64,000 nt of DNA from [Flexibacter] sp. ATCC 35208 (GCF_001975825.1 NZ_MTKN01000026.1:20753-84752), one strand, 5' to 3'. Counted from the first letter of the stretch, positions 1-10,338 are shown. The notes: generated by a model not told the origin, from the letters alone. Numbers and translations are program-made.

Positions 1-2089
1 AATAAACCACTTCGATCACTTTACTCATAGCGGATTTTATATCGCCACGAAGCACAGCAGTAATTTTATATTTGAATACATTTCCAAGAAAGATAGCATT
101 GTCTGTAAATTCAGTTTTAGTGCCATCTTGTGTAGTATACAGGGTAAACAAATCATTATTCTTAGCGCGGTAAATGCGGTATTGCTTTACATTTTCAGCA
201 TTGTATTGCCAGTGTAAGACAATTGTCTTGTTTTGTTTACTGGCACTCCATGTTGTGATCGCTGGACGAATACCAGTTTCAACCCAGATATCACCGCTGG
301 TTTCGATAGTTTTATTTCCTGAATCATCATAGACTGATATTTGGTAGAAGTAGGTATTGCCTTGTTGTAAGCCAGTATCTTTTAAAGATGTTTTTAGTTG
401 TACAGTATCCCAGATAGCGAGTGGCTGACGAATGCTATCTTTTGTATCGATCCTGTAAAGGGTATATCGCACTGCATCTTCGCTGGTACTGTTATTCCAT
501 TCTAATATAATAGCGGTATCGGTATTGAAGACTTTTGTAAATAAAGGAGGCGATGGGGCGATTGTATCTGGTCGTTTTAATTGTATTGGGATGGAATAAG
601 GAGAAGTATTATAATTTTTATCTACAGCAATGACTTTATAGTAGATACTCTTGCTGAGGGTATATAGGGTAATGGTATCAGTGAATGAGGGAGATAAAGA
701 TATCATTTCAGATGGAATTGAAGATGGACCAGGAGATGGAACTAGAGATAGATTTGAGGATAACTTAGGAGATGGATTTGTAATCACCTTACTCGTAACT
801 TCCACAAATTCTTCTTTAGCGCTATTCGCACGAAATACCCTGTAACCCAGTAAATCAGGTTCTGTATTCCCATTCCATTGGAGACACACAATACCTAAGG
901 AATCTACAACTCCTTTTACCCCTGTAGGTGTGGCTGGTGGAATAGTGTCTATTAACTGTGCGAAGTAAGGGAAAGAATAAATAGCCTTTCCTTGTTTGGT
1001 AATCCCTTTAATTCGGTAATAGTTTGTTGCAGCAGGTTTTAAATCCGTATAAGAATAGGCTATACCTTTCAGGGTAGCAATAGAATTAAACGGTCCTTTA
1101 CTATTGTTAGCTCTTGTAATAATGATCTTTGATAACTGATCTGGTAGATGACCAGGCAGGAGCCAGCGTATTTGAATTCGCTGATTATTCTGAATGATGA
1201 TCGTATCGAGTTGAGGTCTGTCATCTACTGTGGGCATGCCCATGCCAACTACAGTTTCTGAGTAAGGGCCGTACTCACCGAATGGCGTGATACCTTTTAC
1301 CCTATAGGAATATTTATGCTCATTTTCGGGCAGGGTATCTTTGAAATGAGGTGAGACCACTGGGAGGGCTGAAATCTCATGGAAGTTTTTCCCATCGGCG
1401 GCACGCTCTACGATGTAGGCAGAATAGGCGTCTTTCCGCCATGCTAAGGCGGCAATTGTATCAGTACAAATGATAGTCAGTTCACGGGGTCGGGCTAGTA
1501 AGGTAGGCACAGCCACTACCACAGCAGTGTCAATGAGAATGTTTTTGGGTTGCTGTGCTAATGATATACGGTATATATAGCGGTTGCCTGCTTTGATGTC
1601 AGTATCTTCAAAATACAATCCGGCACTTTGAGCTGCCAGTGGAGATAAGTCACAGGATAATAAAGCCATGGACATGCGCCATTCATTTCTATTATGGGCT
1701 TCATAAAATGCGCCAAAGCCGCCTTGTTCAGGGATTGGCTGATCTCCGTAAATGACTTCGGCTACAATGGCGACACGCTCATCAATGGTATCCATTTTGG
1801 AAAGTGGATAGGGTTTGATGGGTTGTGGTGTCAATAGCGTGAGTTGGAGTGCACCATTTTTGCCGACTTTGCTTTCACCGGGACTGCTTTCCCCCCGTCC
1901 GTTTTCACCAATAGCAAAGCGCTCTATATTATACCCATATTTGATCCCCATTTCCCAACCAATAATACTGCATGGTGCCCACCGCAATCTGATCAGACCG
2001 GGTTTTACATCTGCCATGGCGGCGATATGGTGGTCCTGCCCTATTGCCCACTGGCTATAGAACAGCAAAAAAAACAAGATACGGTACAT
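1..2089 (-). CDS. Secreted fibronectin type III repeat protein, C-terminus off the left edge
   Basis: The frame is open without a stop from an ATG at 2089 down to base 1, giving about 696 residues, so the gene is partial at its 3' end. It begins MYRILFFLLFYSQWAIGQ, a plain signal peptide. The rest is a series of beta-sandwich repeats with fibronectin-III signatures such as YRVKGITPFGEYGPYS, YYRIKGITKQG, LLGYRVFRAN and KVIAVDKNYNTSPYS, recurring about every 90-100 residues. The start lies 6 bp after the stop of the large gene upstream, so the two are probably co-transcribed. A Ser/Pro-rich insertion, encoded at about 690-790, interrupts one repeat. FnIII repeats usually act as spacers or binding modules; the specific role is unknown. 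Confidence 0.8.
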   Translation of the reverse strand, partial: MYRILFFLLFYSQWAIGQDHHIAAMADVKPGLIRLRWAPCSIIGWEMGIKYGYNIERFAIGENGRGESSPGESKVGKNGALQLTLLTPQPIKPYPLSKMDTIDERVAIVAEVIYGDQPIPEQGGFGAFYEAHNRNEWRMSMALLSCDLSPLAAQSAGLYFEDTDIKAGNRYIYRISLAQQPKNILIDTAVVVAVPTLLARPRELTIICTDTIAALAWRKDAYSAYIVERAADGKNFHEISALPVVSPHFKDTLPENEHKYSYRVKGITPFGEYGPYSETVVGMGMPTVDDRPQLDTIIIQNNQRIQIRWLLPGHLPDQLSKIIITRANNSKGPFNSIATLKGIAYSYTDLKPAATNYYRIKGITKQGKAIYSFPYFAQLIDTIPPATPTGVKGVVDSLGIVCLQWNGNTEPDLLGYRVFRANSAKEEFVEVTSKVITNPSPKLSSNLSLVPSPGPSSIPSEMISLSPSFTDTITLYTLSKSIYYKVIAVDKNYNTSPYSIPIQLKRPDTIAPSPPLFTKVFNTDTAIILEWNNSTSEDAVRYTLYRIDTKDSIRQPLAIWDTVQLKTSLKDTGLQQGNTYFYQISVYDDSGNKTIETSGDIWVETGIRPAITTWSASKQNKTIVLHWQYNAENVKQYRIYRAKNNDLFTLYTTQDGTKTEFTDNAIFLGNVFKYKITAVLRGDIKSAMSKVIEVVY

Positions 2090-2095
2090 GGAATA

Positions 2096-5000
2096 TTATA
2101 GTTTGTAATAAATAGATTTGGTGATAAATGAGGTGATATGGTTTGTGCCTGGTAGCCGGTAGGCGATATCTACAGGATAATAAATATTCTGCTGTAAATC
2201 AGGATACAAGCTGGTAAGCAATGGAGATGATGGATTTATTCTTGCGGTTTTATTTAGTAGTTCATGGTAGTCAAGATTTGCTTCGCAGGATACATAATAG
2301 ATCATACGGGCACGTCCGGCAGTGTAAGTATCATTGGCAAGATAGACGGCATCCAATGGCGGTGTCGAATGAGGTATCATCTGGGATGTTCCTTGAGCTA
2401 CACCCTGAGACGTTCCTTGAGCTACCCCCTGATCTGTCGCATTGTTATAAATCAATGGTATAATCTGATTTTGCAACCAGCTATTATTTGCATTCGCTTC
2501 CAGAAAGACAAGCCCATTTAACTCATACTGATCGAAAGTCTCCTCCATATCCCAACGCTGGCCAATTACACTGATATAACCTGTCCCTACATCAAAGAAA
2601 TCCCGTGAATTTGTAGCCCCACTCATTTTTTCAATGAATGTGTTGTACATACTGGTACGGAACCCATAACCAATCAGTTCCTTACTGGTAGCAGCGGTAG
2701 CATTCCCCTTTAAACTATTTTGTGTAATGGTAGTCGTATCTCCATCCGAAGAAGTAATTGAATGATTGCCACTAACCACATTATCTGTGCTGGCTTTACT
2801 CTCCCGTACTACACTCAAAGAATACGAAGTTTCTTTGATCATACCCGATGGTATTGCAAAGTCCAATTGGGCCATACCTGAATCATAAGCAAAAGCCGTT
2901 TTTATTGACTGCCCACTTTCTGACACCATATTAACTGCCACATCACCTGAAAACAAATACGGCTGCCCGCGCTTTAATTTGATATAACCAGCAGGCGATT
3001 CTTTTGGCAGAAAATGATACTGATCTTTTATCGGGTATTCATAAGCTACATTCTCCCATGGAATATAATCAGGTGCTACCCCCGTTGTAAAGCTTGTAGA
3101 TTTCGTTTCGTTATCATCCAGCGCCATCCAGCCAGCACCATTTTGTCTTTCTATATGCACTTTTGCTGTTGCATTCAGGCTACTCGTCGGCGGTAATATG
3201 TCTGTTAGATGTAACAATGCTGTCGTACCGTCTGATGAAATTTCAGTTGTACCTGTAATAGCAGTTTTATCATTCAATAATGTAATCCCATCCAGCTGCA
3301 CCCGATACGTTTCTACTTCATCATAATTATTCAGCATCGAAAATGGCTTTGTAATAGGAATATTGAATGCCACCTGTGGCGTAGCAAATACACTGACTTC
3401 TGTAGATTGGTGATCTGGTTTGATATCATTGATAATAGGAAGATCAAGCTCCTTTCCTCCTGCTATCTCACATTGCGATCCCAGTTCGACCCTCACACTG
3501 GCAGTACCATGTACCATCCCTCCCAATACGGAATATTTCACACCCACCATTCCTTTCATCCAACTCGGATTCGGCATTTTTGCCTGTAACAATACCGCTG
3601 CTGCCAGTTTTGCGATAGGAAAACCTCTTTTCTTACCAAATACTTTTACCCGCATCCCCACTTCCCCATTCAGGTAAGCATATGCCTGTCCTGAGGCATA
3701 CCAGCCATTGATACCAATCACCTCATTACTCCCTTTACACCGCGCCTCTCCATAATCACGCAGGCAGATATCCGCACCTGCACCAATCGCAAAGTCTCCA
3801 TACACACCATAATCAAAACTAAACTTCGTAGAAAAATGCGCGCCAAAAGCTAGTCCGCCGCCGGATTTCAACGGATATTCCATTGTATTGGAATATGCTC
3901 CCAATACATCACTGACTTCTTTGGGCAAAGGTGGCATATCTTCCAGCTGTGACCCGGTCATGAAATAAGTTTTTACTGTAGCCAGTCCTGCAACATCCAG
4001 GTTAAACATCTGTGAAGGCCGGCCTATATAAAAGTACCAGTCATCCGGACCTATATGCAATGCACTTTCGCCATTCCCTTTGATAAAACAATTGATATAA
4101 GTCTTTGCAATGGCATCGAATGTACTGTTTACATTATCATAGCGCATCTTTAAGGTGATACGAAGAGGCGCACTTTCATCGCCATTGGCATCCTTACTAT
4201 TCAGCGCCTTTACTGGTAAATGCAACACATACCCCGCACCATCAAACTGTGCATAACGGAAACCGCCATCTGTACCAAACTGCACTTCCAGCGAAGCATT
4301 GACATTTACGATCATTTCTTTGACAAGTGCCAGCGATACCCCTCCCATAAATCCCAATCCAGCCTCCTTAGAGGGAATATATTGAAAGATCTCATCCACC
4401 TCTTTCAATCCACCTTTCTGGTCTACCACATTCCGCGAGGCATAAGGATCAAAATCTCCCGGTCTTTCCATATGATAGGATAAGCCACCTATTAACCCTG
4501 TGAGATTAAGCATCGGTGGTATCGGCATATTCGTTCCTACATACGCATCAACATGATAATACCGGTAATCATCTTTTGAACCAAAATAAGCAGTAGCCTT
4601 TGCTTCCGGAATAGGTCCTGGCAATCCGAATTTCAGATACCCCCTGAAACCATTGCCATATACTGGATGCTTGTCAAAAAGCGTCAATATCCCCTCCATT
4701 TTAAAAGCCATGACCGCTACCATGAGATGAATATCGCTGATACTCACTTTCCCATCTGTCACTACGAAGGAAGTAGATCCGCTAAACCCTTTATCAGAAG
4801 CATTCATGAAGTTCAATTTCACCCCTGCACCAATGGCGATCCTGCCTTCATCAATCCCCAATCTGATACTATCAAATGAAACAGGAAAGGCAGCCATCTT
4901 ACTACTATTACTATTCAAGGAAAATGTACCACTGTGTACATAAGGTTGTTGCGTAGACAATACCAGATCCTCAAATACGACGCCCTGTATATTCAATACC

Positions 5001-6178
5001 CCTTTATTAATATTGACCTTTCCATGCAGGGTGGCCACCGGTACAAAATCCCTGACCTCAATCCGGGAGTTCTTATTTAATATGATTTCACCTGCAAAAC
5101 ATTCGTATTTCCGATCCTCCGCTATTGACAAAGCAAATGAATAATACGGATCACCCCCCCGCATATTCACCGAAGCTTCATAATCAATGGGCGTTTTACC
5201 CAGGAAACCTATTTGCAACTGGCCGCCCAGCGTACCTCCATTCAGTTTATTTTTACTAAAACTGATTCCCAGCTTATCTATCGAAATAGGCCATCCGCTC
5301 AAATTAGCATCTCCTGATTTTACTATATCTGTAGCTGTTAAAGCACCACTCACTCCCTGATCATCAATAATAAAATCATTCACCTTTATTGATGGCCGGC
5401 CTAATTGGGAAGGCAACCCGATCTCCAGTTCCTGTAAGTAAAATCCTCTCCATAATGCATCCGTTTCTTTGAAACCATCAGGGTTCACCAGGTCACTGAG
5501 ATCCACCACCGCATTCCGCACTTTGAAAGAGAAATCTTTCAATCCTGCTATATGAAAAGAGGGCAAATCTATCCCGGCGATAATATCATTCAAATCGGCT
5601 ACATGTACCTGTAAAACCGCTTTTAATTTTTCTTCCAATGGATCCTCCGGCGTCAGCCACCCTTTATCAAATTCAAATACAGCGCTTAAATTAGCCCCAT
5701 TAAAGCCATTGCAATCCCATTCGATATAATTACGCCCATCACCAGGAAAGACGAGATCTACATGCTCATTGACAGCAACCTGCTGATCCTTCAGTAATAC
5801 CAGTCTGGTAGCACCAGATACGCCTATCCCTCCGGGTGTAAAAGCTATATCTCTCCCGCCGAAAATCAGCTCATGTTCTGTACCGGGAAAAGGAAATCTG
5901 AAATAGGCATTCAGGTAAGCACCTGTAGGCGTGAACCGTGCACTGTCAATCGCAATGACATAGATCCTGCCATTGATTTCGCGGACAAGACCCACCGGCA
6001 AGCGACCCATTTCCTGCGTGCCAAGTGCGCTGACATAGCGCCCGCTATCCTGTATTTCTTTGAATATACCTGCTACGTAGTTTGTATCCGACGCCAGGGA
6101 TATGGCGGGGGAAAACAGACATAGGATCACCAACCACAATTGCTGTAGTACAGGTATAGGGTTACCATTAAATCTCAT
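2096..6178 (-). CDS. Very large secreted beta-rich protein of unknown function (1360 aa)
   Basis: I do not recognise a family. The N-terminus has a hydrophobic segment (about residues 14-28, ending AISLAS) consistent with a signal peptide. The remaining 1330 residues are dominated by alternating hydrophobic/polar stretches typical of extended beta structure, such as LKGF/VNINKGVLNIQGV-like strands, with few cysteines and no membrane segments. Near the C-terminus a short octapeptide motif (GVAQGTSQ) occurs twice in tandem. The gene directly precedes the fibronectin-III protein gene with a 6-bp gap, so the pair may form one exported complex or surface apparatus; that is inference. The last residues lack an obvious type IX sorting domain. 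Confidence 0.75.
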   Translation of the reverse strand: MRFNGNPIPVLQQLWLVILCLFSPAISLASDTNYVAGIFKEIQDSGRYVSALGTQEMGRLPVGLVREINGRIYVIAIDSARFTPTGAYLNAYFRFPFPGTEHELIFGGRDIAFTPGGIGVSGATRLVLLKDQQVAVNEHVDLVFPGDGRNYIEWDCNGFNGANLSAVFEFDKGWLTPEDPLEEKLKAVLQVHVADLNDIIAGIDLPSFHIAGLKDFSFKVRNAVVDLSDLVNPDGFKETDALWRGFYLQELEIGLPSQLGRPSIKVNDFIIDDQGVSGALTATDIVKSGDANLSGWPISIDKLGISFSKNKLNGGTLGGQLQIGFLGKTPIDYEASVNMRGGDPYYSFALSIAEDRKYECFAGEIILNKNSRIEVRDFVPVATLHGKVNINKGVLNIQGVVFEDLVLSTQQPYVHSGTFSLNSNSSKMAAFPVSFDSIRLGIDEGRIAIGAGVKLNFMNASDKGFSGSTSFVVTDGKVSISDIHLMVAVMAFKMEGILTLFDKHPVYGNGFRGYLKFGLPGPIPEAKATAYFGSKDDYRYYHVDAYVGTNMPIPPMLNLTGLIGGLSYHMERPGDFDPYASRNVVDQKGGLKEVDEIFQYIPSKEAGLGFMGGVSLALVKEMIVNVNASLEVQFGTDGGFRYAQFDGAGYVLHLPVKALNSKDANGDESAPLRITLKMRYDNVNSTFDAIAKTYINCFIKGNGESALHIGPDDWYFYIGRPSQMFNLDVAGLATVKTYFMTGSQLEDMPPLPKEVSDVLGAYSNTMEYPLKSGGGLAFGAHFSTKFSFDYGVYGDFAIGAGADICLRDYGEARCKGSNEVIGINGWYASGQAYAYLNGEVGMRVKVFGKKRGFPIAKLAAAVLLQAKMPNPSWMKGMVGVKYSVLGGMVHGTASVRVELGSQCEIAGGKELDLPIINDIKPDHQSTEVSVFATPQVAFNIPITKPFSMLNNYDEVETYRVQLDGITLLNDKTAITGTTEISSDGTTALLHLTDILPPTSSLNATAKVHIERQNGAGWMALDDNETKSTSFTTGVAPDYIPWENVAYEYPIKDQYHFLPKESPAGYIKLKRGQPYLFSGDVAVNMVSESGQSIKTAFAYDSGMAQLDFAIPSGMIKETSYSLSVVRESKASTDNVVSGNHSITSSDGDTTTITQNSLKGNATAATSKELIGYGFRTSMYNTFIEKMSGATNSRDFFDVGTGYISVIGQRWDMEETFDQYELNGLVFLEANANNSWLQNQIIPLIYNNATDQGVAQGTSQGVAQGTSQMIPHSTPPLDAVYLANDTYTAGRARMIYYVSCEANLDYHELLNKTARINPSSPLLTSLYPDLQQNIYYPVDIAYRLPGTNHITSFITKSIYYKL
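2385..2432 (-). repeat. Two tandem 24-bp units inside the large secreted protein gene
   Basis: Two copies of a 24-bp unit (2385-2408 and 2409-2432) differ at two positions. They encode two in-frame copies of GVAQGTSQ, so copy number change would keep the frame. Confidence 0.8.
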
Positions 6179-6386
6179 TATTATCAGGTTTCAAACAACA
6201 TTCTGAATATATGATTATTTCAGCATAACAAAATATTTAATTATTTCTAAAAAAGTCTTATAATCAAGTTTGCGTAGCCGCTGCTGATATTTAATATGAA
6301 GCACAACGTTGAATTGATTAACTAACAAAAGTCAAGTAGATTCCCTCCCCCAGTGCTGACATTTGTGCTATCAAAACAAAACAACA

Positions 6387-6818
6387 ATGGCACAAAAGAA
6401 TTTAGCACTCGTATCCGGCGCAAACGGTCACTTAGGCAACAACCTCGTAAGACTCCTTATTAAAAAAGGCATCCCTGTCAGGGCAACCGTCAGAAATATC
6501 AATAACAAACTCCCTTTCCACGGCCTCGACTGTGAAGTCGTTCAAGCCGACATTACCAACAAAGCCTCTTTTGTTAAAGCCTTACAAGGCGTTGAAACCT
6601 TCTACGCCGTAAGCGCCTCCTTTAAACTCTGGGCAAAAGATCCCAAAAAAGAAATCTACGATGTAAATATGAATGGCACCCGCAACACGATCGAAGCCGC
6701 TGCAGCCGCAGGTGTAAAGCGAATCATATACGTCAGCTCCATCGCCGCGCTCAATTATAGCATCCTTTCTTGGTATGAAGGCCGAAAGCCTGAGCCGCAT
6801 CAGGAGAAAACTGAGTAA
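6387..6818 (+). pseudogene. Truncated extended short-chain dehydrogenase/reductase
   Basis: The product from the ATG at 6387 is about 143 residues. It has the N-terminal half of an NAD(P)-dependent extended SDR (dihydroflavonol-reductase/epimerase type): the glycine-rich GANGHLGNNLVRLL motif, VQADITNKASF, VNMNGTRNTIEAA and the RIIYVSSIAAL strand carrying the catalytic Ser region. After that the similarity stops abruptly and the frame ends in an unrelated basic tail, where intact relatives of about 320-340 residues continue with the YxxxK catalytic motif and substrate domain. An internal deletion is the simplest explanation. A longer in-frame TTG start at 6363 exists but adds a non-homologous leader. 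Probably inactive. Confidence 0.7.
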
Positions 6819-6987
6819 ATCATAACGGCCCATCACAATTTATGATATTTCATAAATGCGTATATCAAATTCACGAAATACCGTAACGTTTATCCCTACC
6901 CATTTTCCACAACTTACTCATTGGCAAACCATTGTTAATATGGCATAGTATTCGCCAACCCCGTTGCCAGAAATAACCAATATTCTT

Positions 6988-8682
6988 ATGATGAAAACCT
7001 TTCTCACCACTGGGCTACTGCTTGCCCTTTTATCTGGCTGTACAAAAAAAGAATTGAGTGAAAAAGCCCCCACTGTTGCAGCAGCTGACGCTGCCAGCTC
7101 TCCTGTCGGAGATGTGGTCGGCAAAGTGACCGTTGGCTACCAGGGATGGTTCAATGCTCCCGGCGATGGCTCTGCCGTAAACAGATGGACCCACCAAAAC
7201 CTGGATATGTGGCCGGATATGCGTGAATATGAAATCACCTATGCCAGCACTTTTCCCAACCTTGCAAATGGAGATACTGCAAAGATGTTCTCTTCTTATG
7301 ACCAGGCAACTGTAAACACACACTTCAGATGGATGCAGGAAAACGGTATTGATGCCGCGGCACTCCAGCGTTTCTCCGGCGAACTGGCTGATCCGGCTTT
7401 TAAATCCATGCGTGATAACATGGCGCAAAAAGTAAGAACGGCAGCAGAACTCACCGGCCGTAAGTTTTATATCATGTACGATGTTTCGGGCGACGCCAAC
7501 ATGCAGGAACGTTTAAAATCTGACTTTACCAATACCATTCTCGGTACATTAAATTTGCTCTCCTCTCCTGCTTATGCCAAACAAAATGGTAAACCTGTGA
7601 TCTGCATTTTTGGGATGGGCTACCAGGGTGCACCTGCCCCAGGTCCCGGCGATTCTGCACAATGCCTGGATATGATCAGCTGGTTCAAAGATCAGGGCTG
7701 CTATGTAATTGGTAGTGTGCCGATGGACTGGCGTACACCAAATGTGTTTTCACGGAGCAACTTTACCAGCGTATACAATTCATTCAATATGCTGGCGCCA
7801 TGGGCTGTCGCTGCACAAGTGGGATCTACTTATCAACCCTGGATCCAGGGAGATTTTGATTACTGCGAAGCACATGGCATGGATTATCAACCTATCGCCT
7901 ATCCAGGATTTTCTTTCCATAATTCGAATGCTGGCAATCCATTAAATGAAGTGCCAAGAAATCATGGTGACTTCATGTGGGCACAGGTTGCCGTGATGAA
8001 ACAGGTTGGCGTACATAGCCTGTACATTGCCATGTTCGATGAGGTGAATGAAGGTACTGCCATTTTCAAAGTAGCAGAAAATGCCTCTCAGACACCTGTA
8101 AATACCAGCTTTGTGAACCTGGATCAGGATGGTGTAGCGGTGTCTGCTGACTTCTATCTTAGATTGGTGAATGATGCAGGTAAAATGATCAAAGGTGAAA
8201 CTCCTTACCAGGCCACGCATCCTACACAACATATCATTGGTGGCAGTGGTCCGCTGGCTGATGGTACCTATAAGATCATTAACCGTAACAGTAACCTTTC
8301 GCTGGATGCAACAGGTCAGGGTACGGCCAATGAAACGGCGATACAGCAGTATACTTATAGCGGTGGTACCAATCAGCAATGGACGATCACAAGTGTAGGT
8401 GGTGATCATTATAAAATAATTGGTGTGCAGAGTGGCAGAGCACTGGATATTAAAGGGCAATCTTTATTGGATGGTGCCGGTCTGCAATTGTATGATTACA
8501 ATGGTGGCGCGAACCAGCAGTTTATTCTTTCTCCTGCTACAGGTGGGTATTTTACCATTCAGGGTGTGCAGAGTGGGAAGTTACTGGAAGTACCGGCGTT
8601 CTCTACTACAGCAGGTACAAAAATAGAGCAGTACCAGGCGAATAATGGCGCGAACCAACAGTTGATCATTACTAAATTATAA
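6988..8682 (+). CDS. Lipoprotein glycoside hydrolase 71/99-like enzyme with C-terminal ricin-type lectin domain
   Basis: The start at 6988 (or the adjacent ATG at 6991) gives a lipoprotein signal, MMKTFLTTGLLLALLSGC, with a lipobox cysteine. A segment beginning VGKVTVGYQGWFNAPGDGS and continuing through FYIMYDVSG, CIFGMGYQG and MDYQPIAYPGFSFHN matches the bacterial GH71/99-like fold, a TIM-barrel group acting on alpha-glycans or related polysaccharides; the substrate cannot be read from sequence. Residues about 425-564 form a ricin-B/CBM13-like beta-trefoil with three repeats ending in NQQW/NQQF/NQQL motifs. The next gene carries a closely similar trefoil. It probably acts at the outer membrane surface on the same glycan as its neighbour. 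Confidence 0.75.
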   Translation: MMKTFLTTGLLLALLSGCTKKELSEKAPTVAAADAASSPVGDVVGKVTVGYQGWFNAPGDGSAVNRWTHQNLDMWPDMREYEITYASTFPNLANGDTAKMFSSYDQATVNTHFRWMQENGIDAAALQRFSGELADPAFKSMRDNMAQKVRTAAELTGRKFYIMYDVSGDANMQERLKSDFTNTILGTLNLLSSPAYAKQNGKPVICIFGMGYQGAPAPGPGDSAQCLDMISWFKDQGCYVIGSVPMDWRTPNVFSRSNFTSVYNSFNMLAPWAVAAQVGSTYQPWIQGDFDYCEAHGMDYQPIAYPGFSFHNSNAGNPLNEVPRNHGDFMWAQVAVMKQVGVHSLYIAMFDEVNEGTAIFKVAENASQTPVNTSFVNLDQDGVAVSADFYLRLVNDAGKMIKGETPYQATHPTQHIIGGSGPLADGTYKIINRNSNLSLDATGQGTANETAIQQYTYSGGTNQQWTITSVGGDHYKIIGVQSGRALDIKGQSLLDGAGLQLYDYNGGANQQFILSPATGGYFTIQGVQSGKLLEVPAFSTTAGTKIEQYQANNGANQQLIITKL

Positions 8683-8776
8683 AGAGTATACCTCTTCTTT
8701 TTCTACAACACCCTGTAAGGACGATTACAATTTATAAAGACCAATTTTAAAAGGTCATTTCAAATTAACCTAACTC

Positions 8777-10267
8777 ATGCTACGGAATTATATCCTAATA
8801 TTGCTCACCCTTCTCCTCGGTGCCTGCACCCCGAAGGGCGCAAATGACAACAATATGCTCAGAGCAGATCAATTAGCTTACGCGGCTCCCGCTACAGGTT
8901 ATGGTAGTCTGAAAGATTCCAATATCCTTTACTTTGGCAGATGGGATTTCAGTGATAGCACGAAATTCAATGCCTACTGGGGAGGTGCTTATATCAAGGT
9001 GAACTTTACAGGAACTACGGTAAAACTACAGACCGCCAATACCAGCAATTTCTATGCGAGTATAGATGGTGGTCCGTGGGTATCCTACAAAAACGTAGGT
9101 GGTATCATAGACCTTACTGCGACACCTTTGTCTGCAGGCAACCACAGCCTGAGCATTGCACAGGGTAGAGATTATGACTACCTGTTTAGTTTTCAGGGCA
9201 TGGTATTGGATGCGGGTGCAACCACCAGCAAGCCATCGGCGTCTGATTACCTGATTGAATACATCGGCGATTCTATTACTGCTGGTTACCTCGATGATCA
9301 GGCAAATGTATCGGACTATGCATGGATCTGTTCCGAAGCACTAGGTACCGAACATACACAAATCGCCTATCCCGGTATTGCACTGGTAAGCAGTTCAAGA
9401 CATGGCGTGGCAATGGATAGCCAGTATTTCAAATTACAGCCGCCAAATTATTCACCACGTGTAGCATGGGATTTTACGAAGTATACCCCAAAGGCGGTTG
9501 TATTAAACCTGGGTACGAATGATGGTGATTATGAGGATTCGGACAGTACCTTTCAGGCGGTATATGAATACCTGTTAACCGGTATCAGAACTAAATTTCC
9601 GCAGGCAGAGATCTTTGTATTGAGAACATTCCTGGGAATCCGGTCACAGCCTACTGCTGCTGCTGTAGCGGCACGTATTGCAGCGGGTGATAAGAAGGTA
9701 CATTATGTAAATACAGACGGCTGGATCACCCAATCTACTGCTGATTACCTGGCAGATAACCTGCACCCCAGTGAGTCAGGACATATAAAAATAGCAGGGT
9801 TATTGCAGGCCGTACTGGCTCCTTATGTAAAAGGCACTTCCGTTATTCCTGACGGCACCTACGCCATCGTCAATAAAAACAGTGGTCTGGTAATGGATGC
9901 TGCCGGTCAGGGTACTGCTGCTGGCACGGCTATACAGCAATGGACGGATAATGCTGGTGCGAATCAACGCTGGCAGGTAATTTCTTTAGGAAATAACCGG
10001 TATAAGATCATCGGTGTACAGAGTGGAAAGTCACTGGATATAAAAGGACAATCCCTGTCCAATGGCGCTGCATTGCAATTGTATGATTACAGCGGTGGTG
10101 ACAACCAGCAATGGATGATCACGAAAAACGCGGATGGCTATTATACCATTACAGGCGTACAAAGCGGTAAGGTATTAGAGATCCCGGCGCTCTCTGTCAC
10201 ACCCGGTACTGCGGTGGAACAATATGAGAACAATGGCGGAAGTAATCAGTTATGGTCGTTTCAATAA
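8777..10267 (+). CDS. Lipoprotein SGNH/GDSL carbohydrate esterase (CE2-like) with ricin-type domain
   Basis: The 496-residue product starts with a lipoprotein signal (LLTLLLGAC). Residues about 45-150 form a jelly-roll N-terminal domain like that of CE2 acetyl esterases. The SGNH hydrolase core follows: block I EYIGDSITAG with Ser166, block III LNLGTNDG (246-249), and block V DNLHP with Asp327 and His330. Residues about 358-496 form a ricin-type beta-trefoil nearly matching that of the upstream GH71/99-like protein (RYKIIGVQSGKSLDIKGQS in both contexts). The likely role is deacetylation of a glycan next to the upstream hydrolase. The gap between the two genes is 94 bp, so co-transcription is plausible. 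Confidence 0.8.
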   Translation: MLRNYILILLTLLLGACTPKGANDNNMLRADQLAYAAPATGYGSLKDSNILYFGRWDFSDSTKFNAYWGGAYIKVNFTGTTVKLQTANTSNFYASIDGGPWVSYKNVGGIIDLTATPLSAGNHSLSIAQGRDYDYLFSFQGMVLDAGATTSKPSASDYLIEYIGDSITAGYLDDQANVSDYAWICSEALGTEHTQIAYPGIALVSSSRHGVAMDSQYFKLQPPNYSPRVAWDFTKYTPKAVVLNLGTNDGDYEDSDSTFQAVYEYLLTGIRTKFPQAEIFVLRTFLGIRSQPTAAAVAARIAAGDKKVHYVNTDGWITQSTADYLADNLHPSESGHIKIAGLLQAVLAPYVKGTSVIPDGTYAIVNKNSGLVMDAAGQGTAAGTAIQQWTDNAGANQRWQVISLGNNRYKIIGVQSGKSLDIKGQSLSNGAALQLYDYSGGDNQQWMITKNADGYYTITGVQSGKVLEIPALSVTPGTAVEQYENNGGSNQLWSFQ

Positions 10268-10275
10268 GTTTAACA

Positions 10276-10309
10276 GGCTGCATCTGTAACAGATGCAGCC
10301 TTCCATTTC
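10276..10309 (+). terminator. Hairpin terminator after the esterase gene
   Basis: Arms GGCTGCATCTGT (10276-10287) and ACAGATGCAGCC (10289-10300) are perfect complements around one base. Only a weak T-rich tail (ttccattt) follows, so termination may be partial. Confidence 0.55.
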
Positions 10310-10338
10310 ATCAGCTACGGCTGACATGGAAAACAAAG

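Noticed and set aside
1899..1910. Run of six C residues that might indicate a frameshift in the FnIII gene
   Set aside because: With six bases the frame stays open from 2089 to the left edge, so no frameshift is needed.
2221..6124. Several plus-strand open frames of 60-87 codons inside the large secreted protein gene
   Set aside because: They lie wholly opposite a continuous 1360-codon frame, have no family features, and have no start signals.
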